Assembly: GCA_024195265.1 (NCBI GenBank)
Contig: JAJLRJ010000005.1
Coordinates: 13,763,036 to 13,827,035 of the forward strand
Direction: 5' to 3'
Source: Dendrophyllia cribrosa
Taxonomy: Eukaryota > Cnidaria > Anthozoa > Scleractinia > Dendrophylliidae
Length of the DNA: 64,000 nucleotides
The notes beneath the pieces were generated by a model that did not search any database, was not told where the DNA came from, and saw only the letters and a list, made by a program, of their open reading frames with translations. Each line of letters begins with the position of its first letter. Positions within the stretch are counted from its first letter, which is position 1. Shown here in pieces: positions 34,308 to 45,506 of the stretch. A program made the position numbers and the translations under genes.

Positions 34308-34790
34308 TCATTAGGCCAGGGGGGGGGGGGGGGGGGTACTCCCATATATGAGCTATATAGGTATGTGCCGCTGTGAAGGGTATGGTTTTCAGGCAGTTTA
34401 GTCTAGGATAGGGTATAGTAATCAGAGGTTTTTGGTCTAGAATAGGGTATCATTTTCCGCGAAACTGACCAGTTGCGTGAAGAATTTAGTGTAGACAAGG
34501 TTTTACTGGCAAATGGCATTTATAAATCGGTACGGCTGGCCGTTTACGGCATTTTTACTGACCCCTGGCATCTTAGACTATGATTGTGAACGAGTTTCTG
34601 GAAAATAGCGAGTCTGGAATAGGTCTAGGATAGGGTAGGGTTTTTCGGTGTTTAGTCTAGAATAGGGTTGCAAAATTCAGCTAAAATGGTCTAGTATAGG
34701 TTCTGGGTCTCAGAGTCCCAGCGGCACACCCCCGCCCAAAAATTTGCCGTGTACCCCCCCCCCCCCCCCCCCCCCCCCCGGGTCATTAGG
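34308..34790. mobile_element. Poly-G/poly-C-ended element with 8-bp target duplication
   Basis: Core 34316-34782 begins CCAGGGGG with a run of ~18 G then TACTCCCATATATGAGCTAT and GTGCCGCTG. It ends with CAGCGGCACACCCCCGCC, GTGTAC and ~25 C then GGG. The interior repeats 'GTCTAG-ATAGGGTA'. TCATTAGG flanks both ends (34308-34315 and 34783-34790). It differs in interior sequence from the 6.7 and 19.4 kb elements but shares their end design. Confidence 0.85.
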
Positions 34791-35112
34791 GAGCTTTAGC
34801 AACCAAGACGGCAGCGCCAAAGAAAACGTCATTAAAAAAATGATTTGCGCACATTTAAACTACTATGAAATTGTTCCAAATTGTTTAATTTGCCTAATGT
34901 GACTGAATTGTCCCGGAGCTGAATTGGTAGGGACAGCTTTCAAGTTCAAATAGAGCAAAGAAAATTAACCGTCGTGTGTTCACGAAGGCAATGAAATGTA
35001 CCAAATGTAAAACGCACGTGCAGAGACATTGTTTTCACTTTAAACCTAAATTGTTTTGTGCCGCTCTCGCTGCCGTTGCTGTCGTGGTTGCTTTTAATTA
35101 AGCTCCCTATTG
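34784..35112. mobile_element. MITE with 'TTAGGGAGCTTTAGCAACCA' ends
   Basis: The left end GGGAGCTTTAGCAACCAAGA-GGCAGCG is inverted at the right (GCTGCCG-TGCTGTCGTGGTTGC, then AAGCTCCCTA). The preceding G/C-run element was inserted right at its left tip. A related scrap occurs near 56130-56185 (GGAAGCTTAAGCAACCACGA). Confidence 0.7.
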
Positions 35113-35689
35113 AGGCATGGTGACAGACTAACTGAAATAAGGTAGCCTTTCAAAGTCTTTATCGTGCATTTTTCTCCAGTAAATTCTACAAATTATTGTT
35201 ATATAGCTATATCTCAAGATAATAAACAATCGAACGTCTATCGCATGTCGCTGCTTCATACTTTTGTCATTGAGACGCATGTAAATTACGTTTTTTGTAC
35301 TCCAAAATATATATATTATAGATTAATCACAACATTCAGGCAAATTGAAGAAACTCAATAAAGTATAAGTAAAAGACTGAGTTAGCCATGCATAACTGAT
35401 TAAACGTTCAGAACGGATAGCGTGAATAAAAGATAGACACGTTCTGGTGTCCTAACGAGTTGGCCGAGAATGGGTTAGTTCCACCCACTTCAACATGGCG
35501 TTTTATTTTTTCGTTTTAGAAAAAAGAGGACAATACACATAGCAAAAAATAGACAGGTTAGAAAGATCATGCATCCCGAGTTAATACTTTAATTCAATTT
35601 ACTCCTGACAGAAGCCAAGATGAAAAGAAGAAAAAAACTAAATATTGTTTTACAAAATATCGAAAAACAAAGGCCAACGAATGAAGGTA

Positions 35690-36060
35690 CTCCTTAAGAA
35701 CTTTCATATGAATGGTCACAGACTCATAAGTTAGAACCACCTTGTACAGCATAATAAACAGTGCCACAAGAAAGTACTGCTTATAATAGCTTTCATTTGA
35801 ATGGTCACAATTAGGGATTTCATCCCCAAACTCAAAAGTTAGAACCACCTTGTACAGCATAGTAAACAGTACCATAGGAAAGTACTGCTCAATAGCTTTC
35901 ATTTCAATGGTTACACTTTAGAATTTCATCCACAGACTCAAATGTTATAACCACCTTGTACAGCATAATAAACAGCACCACAGGAAAGTACTGCTCGATA
36001 GCTTTCATTTGAATGACCACACTTTAGAATTTCATCCACAGACTCAAAAGTTGGAACTGC
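35690..36060 (-). repeat. Tandem array of the 106-bp repeat, about 3.5 units
   Basis: The phrase ACCACCTTGTACAGCATA recurs at spacings of 106-108 bp, with CTTTCATTTGAATGGTCACA and AAAGTACTGCT between. The ORF 35594-35902 is a by-product. Confidence 0.92.
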
Positions 36061-36676
36061 ATCAGCTGTCACATGACACAAGATTTCTCCTTTATATCAT
36101 TGATCCGCTTGTTAAATACAATGTATACGCATTGTTCTAGGCAAGAAAAAAAGTTTTAATCAACCTGCAATTACCAGTGTATTGGTTAAGGTAGTGCGTA
36201 TCGTAGCCGAGAAAGACTGTAAAATTTGTATTTTTTTTACGTATAGTTGGTAACATTGTTATCACGTTGTTGTATATTAGTGGTCAAAAGGAAATAAATT
36301 TGTAACGCTGAGCGAGTATTTCACTGAAGTTATATGTCTTAGAATTGACTTTCCGAGTGGTTGTCCGCCTCAAATTGAAATAATAGTGGAAATCCACAGG
36401 AAACCCAGGTTTTTTTCCCAATGTTTCCGGATCATTGGTTGGTTGGTTTTTGAGAGAAGGGGAGATATAAGCTATCAACGGATCTCAAATTAAGTAATTC
36501 GGTCGCGAGGTGATGATATTTGCGGTTGTGGTTATAGTCCACTCCGAAAAATACCATAATAATCTTTTACGTGCAGGCTCAGCCTCACCGGGTGGTAATT
36601 ATTCAAGCCTCCTTTGTTAGAATGGCACAATGGTATTCAGAGTACATGTAGGAACGCTAGGATGTAGCATTGTGTG

Positions 36677-37076
36677 TTAAGCCTGGTTTCCATATAATCG
36701 CAACGATCATCGATCGTTACGATCGACGATCGCTGCGATTCTTGCGATCGCTGAGATCTCAGGTTTCCATATGATCGCAGCGATCGCAAAGAAACGTCGA
36801 GTAGGCCTGGATCCGATAAATTTTAAACGCATTATGGGATACAAGGCTTTGGGGTGCAATGCTTTCTGGGACATTTTGGATCGCAAGAGTGGTTTCCATA
36901 GAAAAACCTCTCGATCGCAAGGATCGCAGAGATAGAAATTTTTCTATCTCTGCGATCGCAATCGCAAGAATCGTAACGATCGCAAGGATAGCAACGTTTT
37001 TGGTTTCTATATGATCGCAAGGGTCGCACAACACTTTTTTCTGCGATCCTTGGGATTATATGGAAACCAGGCTTTA
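36677..37076. mobile_element. 394-bp PIF/Harbinger-type MITE rich in CGATCGC
   Basis: Core 36680-37073: AGCCTGGTTTCCATATAATC at the left, inverted at the right (GATTATATGGAAACCAGGCT), flanked by TTA on both sides as expected for Harbinger targets. The interior holds many CGATCGCA/TGCGATCG phrases in both orientations, some repeating the 'GGTTTCCATATGATCGCA' end motif inside the element. Confidence 0.88.
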
Positions 37077-37260
37077 GTATACAAATGTGCACTGTATGCA
37101 AATTGCCAAGAAGTTGAAGCATAGCACGTGCAGTTCGTACTGAAAACAAAAGAAATTGGAAACATTAGGCTTACATCAAGCACCACCCAAACCTGCACTT
37201 TAAAGAGTATTATGGTATTTTTCATAGTTTCTGGAGTGGGGAATTAGTGTTATTCTGGAC

Positions 37261-37684
37261 TATACGTTTTATCAACTGAGTTGAAAAGGTAAATTGGCCA
37301 CTGTAAAGAGATTCAAGAGCTGATATTTCGAGCGCTAGCCTTCCGTCAGAACCTACAGTATAAAGGAATTTTAGGGTTGTGTGATGTCAAACGCTGGCCG
37401 GAGCAAAGTTACTGGTCAAACATAGTTTGATTGAAAAATTAACAAGAATAAATTACTTGAATCAAAAGCGTTCGTTGATTTCTTGGGCCTTAATCTACGG
37501 CTTTGAATTCCGTGTTACACTGGTGATGGGAAAGCCAGAGATCGCCATGTGCTGTATAGAATGACTGGGGAGATTAAAGTGTCAAGCTACTGGTTTAGAT
37601 GCGTCTTTGTCATTTCTTTCAACGTCTCGTAGATGTTCACGGAAACGGTCGCGTAGTCTTCTCCCTGTTTCGCCAATGTATATG
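37261..37684 (-). mobile_element. Second PLE copy, 3' part only
   Basis: Diverged from 11218-11660 but collinear: the tip TTTTATCAACTGAGTTGA, the hammerhead region at 37324-37349 (with CTGACGG and GAAATATC, so mutated), the stretch encoding the C-terminus (AAGCGTTCGTTGATT), then GIY-YIG coding up to CCTGTTTCGCCAATGTATAT. It stops abruptly near 37684 at a 5' truncation. Confidence 0.88.
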
Positions 37685-37699
37685 CATAAATGCAAGGTG

Positions 37700-38740
37700 C
37701 ATGTGAGAGCAAGCCCAGTAATAGCTAATAATATAATACAGTTTATTATATATTGTAGTCACTATCTGTCTTCCCATTGGCTAAGAACCTACAGTTAATT
37801 CTAGAAATCAGCTCACACTACAGATTATTAATTAATCAGCTAGCAGATTAGTGAATGATCTGTAGAGTGTGCGCGCAATGCATGAGAGAGCTAGAGTTGG
37901 TTGCACAAGGTGTTTTATGGCAGTTTTTTGGCTTTCTGGCAAAAGTAATAATGGTCTCTTTTTAGTTTTCTGGACAGAGGAAAAGTAGTCAGAGAACTCG
38001 GATAAAAATACTCTGGGTAGGTATGAGAACTATTCCAACGACACAATCTTTTGTGGGAGGGGAATGCTCTCTTACTGCGGCATCTTTGCTTCCGAAAGAA
38101 AAATCTAATTGTTTTTGTAGACACTTAATTGATTGTCATCGCAAAACGACGATATTTAGATCAGATTGACGAAAAATGATTTAAAGTTACTTTTCAAGGG
38201 CATAGCGCACACGCAATCACTGTCTATCACCGATTATACAATGAACTGAATACTACGACTCTGTGATTGGTCGATGGCGCGCTATGATCTATCAGAGTAC
38301 AGACGCACGGCTGACGTCATAGAAAAATTGTTTGCTTTGTTTTGTCCAACATGGCGCACAGTTTTGAAAATGTTTGCGAGATTATTCTGGATTGAGCAAG
38401 TGAAAGCCTCGAAAAATGTTTAGCAGGAGCTGTTTACGAGCAAGAAAAAGAAGACTTGAAAAACACCTGAACTGGAACAAATCTTCGAACAGTCGAGCGC
38501 TACGAGGCAAGTTTGTAATTTTACTCTTTTTGTTTTGTTACTCTACTGATTTGTTAAATAGACAATGACAATTGAGCAATCCCACTCCGCGGATTCGAAA
38601 TTAACTATATGGTGAATATTTGATAACTACATTTTAAGAACACATAAAGGAAAACAAACAACCATTGTGCGACCCTTTTTTATCACCATTTCCCCTTTCA
38701 GAAAGTGTTTCTAACTTGTATTTGTTTTGCTCCTGAATAA
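37700..38740. other. No clear gene; CRE-like site and short conserved-looking start
   Basis: A palindromic TGACGTCA (near 38313) stands upstream of ATGGCGCACAGTTTTGAAAA (38351). The 14-codon frame there stops at once and no splice donor fits. It may be a dead first exon or transposon remnant. Confidence 0.35.
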
Positions 38741-38749
38741 ACTTTTATG

Positions 38750-41180
38750 TTATCTTAAATTAACTTTGCAAGAGAGCCTCTGGTCATGGCGTGTTTGCGC
38801 GCGGTGGCGGGAATTCAACAGAGGTCTCGTAACTAATGAAATCCTTTTGGATGCAATAGAAGCCAAACCAGTTTGAACCGATCGTCGTGAGTCGAGTCTC
38901 TTATTATAGCATCCATGAACGGCAAAGCTTCTTTCTTGCTCTTCTTTTGATATCTCATTTCTTAGACGCCAGCAGTTCGTCTTGGCAACAGCTAAAGAAT
39001 CTAACAGCGGTCTCACCATGGTTTTCTCTGATTTGCACCGTGCTGTAATTTCTCCTTGAAGAATTTGCGTTTTGATCCTTTGTGCTTTGATCTGTTCTCG
39101 CTTTAGATCCATCCACAGGAGGTCGATACGTTGCTTGCGAGAGCCAGGGGTTAATGAAGTGGAGCTACTGCAGTTCTCATTGTCTCTTTCGTTTGTCCTT
39201 AGCGATTCAAATTTCAAATTCTTGCCACGCATTTCATAGTCACGTGATACAGTTTTGTCTCTCATGCGTTCCATTTTCACATGGCCTGTTGAATGAATTT
39301 CCTCACGTTCTCGAAACCGCTTCAATTTCCTCTCTAAATTATAAAGTGTGCTGCGAGAAATAGCAGAGTCGGATGGTTGTTGCGTCGAAACCCACCGTTT
39401 CTTGCTGTGGATGAATTTTAGCTCCCTGCTGTAACCAGATGGACCCAAAATATTTCTCCACTGACGTGCAAGAAAAAGAGCTACGTAGCCTTTCACCGTT
39501 AAGTCTGGCACTAGCCTCAGAATGAGATTGAACTGCGTATCACGAGGTTTGTTTGTTAGGTTCATGTTATGAACTGCCTCGGAGCTCTCCGCGCTCAGCA
39601 TTCTGTGATTGATGGGGCCTGGTGCGAGGAGCGAGCTCCACTGTTTAAGGACTCGTCCCAGTTCCGTTGCTTGAGACGCAGCTTTTTTGTCAGCGAAGAG
39701 TTGGTGAAGAGGTTTGTAAATCGAGAAAAAGAAATGTTCATAGAGTTGGCTGGACTCGTGGCAGGCTTGTAGAAATCTAACCAACATGTCAGTAGGATTT
39801 TCCATTAAACTCTCTTTTGTTTTCGCCTCCTTCATTCGCCCAGGGAGGTTTTGTTCCCAATAAATGAGGTCTTCGATCTACGAGGATAGAAGCATGTGAA
39901 ACAAATCAAATGTAAATACGGCTTTAAATGTATTGAGGGGCATTTGTTAGGCCACGTCCGGGCTTATCTACACTATCAAAAGCCTATTGACTCTTGACAA
40001 TATAAACGTTAAGTTACTCAGGTAAATTAAGGCAAGGGCCTCTAGTTTTAACGCCCAAAGGCTAAGGGGGTGGTCTATCTCAAGAGGCTTTAGTCATGAG
40101 AACTCAATACTTTGAAAGAGTAAATAGTTAGCAAATGTGGTCCTTTTGTCAAGAATAACATATGCAAATTAGGTCACGTGACTTAATACAGCCACGAAAT
40201 CGAGTAAAAACTTTGAGCAAAGATGGCAACAGTTTATACCGATCATAATCAAATGTTATTGCTACCAGATAAGTCCCAAGAACAACAACAAAGAATCTGC
40301 GCTTGGCCTTTGTTGATTATTTCATTAAGTTTGAAAATAAACGGTAATTTGTACTAGTACCCAGTTCCCCGTAATAGTAATTTATTATTTTTCCTGCATT
40401 TTTTTAACTAATCTTAAAAAGGCCAAGCGCAGAAATCAAGTACATAATAGCCTTAAAATCATAAAACTTTTGCCAGCCTCCAGGTATTGGTGAAAAGTGT
40501 TGCCATTTTGCTTGAAATATTTTTGACCTAAAAATAACCCTGACATGTTACGTGACCTAATTTGCATATAATCTGCGTGCTAAAATGTCCAAACTTGCAA
40601 AATCTTTAGTCTACCAAAGATTTGAGTTCTCATGGCCTTAGCCTCAGAAGATAGACCACCCCCTCACTTTTTTGAGTGAAATAGCTGGAGGCCCTTGCCT
40701 TAATTTACCTGAGTAGAGTAAACTCGATCTGTTTCCATATACCTGGCGTTCAGTTGTGTGGAGTCTTTAAATTCACTGGATTACAATGGAAATCCTTGTT
40801 TTGAGTTTTTATTCATACCTACATTTAAGGTTGGACGTTTTCATTCATTTAAAACAAGTTACTTCCGTTACTAATTAATAGGGATAACGATATACCGTCA
40901 ATAATACTTGGAAATTGACATCGGTTGTTGGAAAGAAAAACCTTGTCTAAACGTGTTTTACCTGTTTTGTGGACACCAGATGTGTTACTGTCACGTCACG
41001 CAATCTCTGGCGTCTCCACGACTTCCAGAGGGAAGTAACTTGTTTGAGTCGCCAATAGAGATCCTCCAAAAACATATTTTTATCCGCTAGAAACAACTCG
41101 AGTTCCTCTTCAAAGCAAAGCAGCTCCCTGTCTAGTTTTGCTTCCTGTGCTGCTTGGGACACTTCTCTCAGATCCTCTAA
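38750..41180 (-). CDS. Unrecognised basic, probably coiled-coil protein (last two exons found)
   Basis: Minus-strand exons 41180-40962 (73 codons) and 39877-38750 (375 codons plus stop TAA) join in phase 0 across a 1,084-bp intron (donor CAG-GTAAAA, acceptor TCCTCGTAG). The first encodes a charged helix (LEDLREVSQAAQEAKL...) preceded by acceptor TTCTTGTTCAG, so more exons must lie upstream. The long exon has a hydrophobic helical first third (FLQACHESSQLYEHFF, LTVKGYVALFLARQWRN) and then a long Arg/Lys/Glu-rich part with heptad-like stretches. No known domain is recognised. In humans GSAP neighbours the coiled-coil gene CCDC146, but I see no specific similarity to that protein. Confidence 0.65.
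40015..40715. mobile_element. 697-bp MITE with long inverted arms, in the intron of the coiled-coil gene
   Basis: Core 40017-40713: CTCAGGTAAATTAAGGCAAG at the left, inverted at the right (CTTGCCTTAATTTACCTGAG), with TA on both sides. Matching internal blocks in opposite order (GGTGGTCTATCT/AGATAGACCACC, TGAGAACTCA/TGAGTTCTCA, AATTAGGTCACGTGAC/GTTACGTGACCTAATT, CTGCGCTTGGCCTT/AAGGCCAAGCGCAG) show that the whole element is a fold-back. Confidence 0.85.
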
Positions 41181-41381
41181 CTGAACAAGAATTATGGTAT
41201 TTAAATGGTGCGATTAGCCTGTTTGTGGGGCCGGGGAGCAGATTAAGACCGGCGTACGAACGAGCGGGGAAAACGAGAGGAGACTAGGGAGAGGGGGTGC
41301 GCCTTGCGCACATGATCTCCCTCCATCAGCACTCGCGATATTTTTCCTTCTATGTGCCGCCGCGCCTATCCTTTGCTTCCC

Positions 41382-41466
41382 ACTATCTGAACGCATGGAA
41401 CAGGCTACCAACTATCTGAACAAATGGAACAGGCTACCCACTATCTGAACGCCTGGAACAGACTAT
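41382..41466. repeat. Three tandem copies of a ~28-bp unit
   Basis: The unit CACTATCTGAAC-NNATGGAACAGGCTAC occurs three times with slight changes. Confidence 0.85.
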
Positions 41467-41469
41467 AAA

Positions 41470-43255
41470 GCGATAGAATCCAAGTAACATCTATGATGTT
41501 CGATGTTTTTGTTAGCGTTTTGGGGCCTTTACAGTGTACAACCACAATAGATTTGGAATTTTGCTGGAGCAACTGACCAACAGAAATGTTTCCCTTAAGT
41601 CGGGGTTTTACCTGAATTTTAATAAAATTTTAAGAGGTTTTAAGAAGGGACAGGAAAAAGAAAATGATTTTTGGAACAACAACAGACAGTTGATACCCAC
41701 GCAAGAGAACCCCAGGTTGCTAGGACTAACTTAGTGGTATCCGTCTATTAATTATTAACTACAAATTCTAATTTTAAAACTTCACTAAATCTTCAATATT
41801 TCTTATTTCTCTTAATTTTACAAATCCTTTGAGAAAAACTATTTCCTCCCAAAAAACACCCAAACCACCCAAAAATCGTACGAACGACATGTCATGGGAA
41901 GGATCGAGGGACCCCGCGCGCCTCAATTCACCCTAGTATCCAATCTTCTCTCGCCCCAAGAACCAATTAATAGCGACTGGGTACGAGTCTGGCGAAATTT
42001 TACCTACTGAAGAAAACACTAGCTTGTAATCAATTTATTACGAATTTTTAAGGCGACGATAAGGACTTCCGAAAAGCTTTTCACCAAAGGTGCTCCTGAA
42101 ACAATGAAGACAACAAGCTAGGGGAGCATTCATTTGAAAATCGTCAAAACTCACATAATTAAAAAAAAAAAAGCAATATTCAGTGATCAAAATGGGAAAT
42201 AAATCCCTTCTTCCTTTATAAACCTTCAGATCCATATACCAACGTCAATTTTTATCAAAGTTTCCCGGCCTCTTTACCACAGCAACAGAATTTTGGGAAA
42301 AAGTAATATTTTCGATACGTCAGGGTTTTCTTGGATACGTCAAGTACAAAACAAATTTAATGAGAACAATTTAATTTAAATACAGTACATTGAAAACAAT
42401 ATTCACAATATTAAGGAATCATCGAAATTAAATCACTGAAAATAGAATCATCGATCACAGGACGAAACGCACTATTCTGACCGACCTTTGCTTTGTCGAT
42501 AAGACTAAAAACTATAACACGCCAATAAATATGTTAGAGTCGTTTTTAGCCACTTAAAAACATACTGGTAACTTCGTTAAAATAGTTCTTGTTGAAATTT
42601 CGAGGAAAGGAAATTGCCTACATTATAGTTACATCTTTTATGAATAAGAGCATTACCAAAAAGAAAATTTGCAATCATATACTCACAGAAGTTCTTGATT
42701 TATCCAGTAAAAACATGATCGACAGACTGGGCGTTCAAGATGCTTGAATCTGGCAGAATAGGGCTTATAAAAACAGAGTTTAATGAGCACTTCACCAAGA
42801 TACACAAGCTTTTATTTCCAAGTTAGATGAAAGAGATAAATTACAAATATTTTTATTGCTGCTATAGCCACTCGTTTCCAAGCAGCAGCTTCGAGTGTTG
42901 GCGTTAATTGCGGTTTCGCAAACCGCTTTTTATCAATCAAGTTTTGTTTGCGATGAGCACCTACCAAAGACTAGCTAATCAAACACTTTTGTTTTAACGC
43001 GCTAATGAAATTCCATGCTGTGTTGAGGTGAAAACGCTTTTGTGATTGGCGAGAGAAACTGTTATAAAAAATAATCCGCATCACCGCAAAAGTAAAAATA
43101 ATAAAGTACATTCAAAAAGCATTACGATTCTGTTTAAAATACACATTAATTTTTAAACTATAAGCTTTTACATTTTCCTTACTGGAATTAATCAATTTAC
43201 GACCCAAGATAGAAAGAAAAGAAATCGTTAATTAAAAGTAAAAAGGTAATGATAA
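41470..43255. other. No clear gene; AT-rich
   Basis: Only weak exon-like pieces on the minus strand (e.g. 42038-42235, with a TTTCAG acceptor inside). No repeat boundary was recognised. Confidence 0.4.
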
Positions 43256-43258
43256 ATG

Positions 43259-43618
43259 TAAAGCCTGCCGCACACTTGAGGAAAGTGCTGAGCAAAATTC
43301 CTCGCGAGGTAGTTAGCTCGGCTGTTTCCTCAAGTGTGCGCCGTCGACTGAATGCCGAGCTTGAAATCACGTGAGCTCGCCATGCAATTTTATTGGCTAA
43401 TCGATTAATTTGGCTCAGCCAGATTCTCGCGGCGCCCGCACACGATTAGGAATTTGTTTCACGAGGCAAAAAATATCAAACACGACAGATATTTGCCTCA
43501 CGACCTCGCGAGGCGAAAAACTCACAAAAACTCCAGCGCCAACTTGAGAAAACAGCTGAGCTAACTACCTCGCGAGGAATTTTGCTCAGCACTTTCCTCA
43601 AGTGTGCGGCAGGCTTAA
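43259..43618. mobile_element. 354-bp PIF/Harbinger-type MITE
   Basis: Core 43262-43615: AGCCTGCCGCACACTTGAGG at the left and its inverse at the right (CCTCAAGTGTGCGGCAGGCT), arms ~75 bp with CTCGCGAGG palindromes. TAA flanks both ends (43259-43261 and 43616-43618), matching the TWA target of Harbinger elements. Confidence 0.88.
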
Positions 43619-43638
43619 AGAATAGCTTTTAAAGAAAA

Positions 43639-43746
43639 TTAATCGAGGTCCATGTTCCGACCTGACAGAGGAACAAACATTGTAAATGGTTTGAACCCAA
43701 GAGTATCAGTAGTCTGTCGAGTGTGATGGTCCGGGTTAGTGTAGTT
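43639..43746 (-). CDS. Candidate terminal exon of an unknown gene
   Basis: An acceptor (CAATTCTTTTCAG) is followed by 35 codons in one frame (NYTNPDHHTRQTTDTLGFKP...) and TAA at 43639. The composition looks protein-like and the acceptor is strong. It cannot follow the mapped GSAP exons 46216-46275 or 46618-46695, because their phase-1 end would give an immediate stop. Its partner exons were not found. Confidence 0.35.
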   Translation of the reverse strand, partial: NYTNPDHHTRQTTDTLGFKPFTMFVPLSGRNMDLD

Positions 43747-43749
43747 CTG

Positions 43750-45500
43750 AAAAGAATTGTTGTTGTTGACAATGACTAACTGAGAAACAAACTACGTAAC
43801 AGTCAATTCCTATTCTAGGTTCTCATTCAATATACCAAAATATGTTTGCTTCCATGGACAATATCCAAACACAAATGCATTCAAAAAAGAAATAGGCAAA
43901 GTAGTATACATCCGCCATGTCGGTGTTCCTTTTCAGGACACAAAGGCCATCAGCGGCAATAAAACTGCTTCGAGAAAAAAAGCAGTTTATGAAATAAAGC
44001 TAAATAAATATGCCCAGTTTTTCTTCAGAACGATCAAGATGGCTCTTTTATAATGCTATAGTTTCTTAAAATTGAAATGAAATGCAAACAAATATTGGTT
44101 TTTGTGACATTTCAGAATCCAAGTGTTTTGGGCCGTCCTAACTGAAGTAAAAATTTCCACAAAGATTCATCTTACTGAGGTGTAAAATATGTCAAAAGAA
44201 GTACTTTGTGCTGGTAGTAGTTTATTAAAAGTTTTAGAACTTTGATGATGCCACATGAAAACCAGCAATTTGATCCAAATCGACAATACAAACAATCACT
44301 TTTGGTAGTAATAAAGACTATTACCCAAAATCTATTTTACAGCTGGGTTTAGTGGTTGTGAAATGACTCTGTTTATGAAGTAAGACATGTTATTTCAGTG
44401 CAATTTTCAGCTTGAATTCGGCAGGTGCCAAAAGCACGAAACACAGCCGAAACCAAACTGCAGTTAGTGTGATACTGTATAAAACAATTACAAAGCTTAA
44501 CATATAACAAAGTGAATTTATAATGTCATACTCATAGAAATATATAATACAGCTTTATAAAAGTTTCTGCTTCTAGCTTTGAATAAAAAAAATATCCTTA
44601 TCTTCGTTCATCTTACTATTTACATTACAGACGCTTTTTATTATTGGATATTTGAATATGGCATTTATTGGTTATTTGAATATACGCATTTCATTTAACA
44701 GATGATATAAAAGATGTAAAAATTTACAACACCAGGTCAAATTTATTGTAAACGTTTAGTAACTATCTGTGTCTTGGAAAAGAACAAATAAAATAAAATA
44801 TTTGTGACATTTGTGATCGTCGCAATGACGCTGGAAAAAATGAAAATTTAGTCTTGAAAGGGATTCAAACCTGTGATATTGCAACCCGAGCTACAAGCCA
44901 ACCGGACAGCTGATTAATTGTGAATCGGCTGCGTCTCATTTTTTCAACCCGCTTCGCAGTGTTTGGAAATCCTGATGAATTACTCTTTCTCGTGTATGAT
45001 ATATTACTTGAAGCATTTTCCTCAATAATTACAGACGTAAATAATGTAAACCTAACCGGGGGCGATTCTGACTTTAAACGCACCACCACCCATAAATCCA
45101 GAGATTTCGTCTTTTTCCTAGATAACTAGGCCCACAATATTCAAGAACAAATGGTAAAAGACCGCCGGCCAGTTTGGCAAGTTTCCATCTAAGCAGGCCC
45201 ATTGACTGTGGACACTGCATGCATACGACACCTGGGCTAGTTGCAAGTGACTTGGTCCTCTGGGAACTGACCCAGGGAGAAGCCTTACGAGACGGACAGG
45301 CCCTTAAGTACATAGATCTGCTCCGGCGGGACACGGGTCTTAATACCGTGGTAGAGATCAGGACATAGTGGACCGTGATGTTAGGCATGCTATTATAGTC
45401 CGAGGAGACTCGACTTGATAATATTGACTGTAACACTGTCAGTAGTTTTCGCTGCATTCCTCTTTTCCTCCGTTTTCCAGTTGAGAGATTCAGGAGTCCC
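43750..45500. other. 3' flank of the GSAP gene
   Basis: No exon or clear repeat was found, except a tRNA-like B-box (GGTTTGAATCC on the minus strand near 44860). The ORFs 44865-45089 and 44920-45129 are unsupported. Confidence 0.4.
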
Positions 45501-45506
45501 TTGTTC

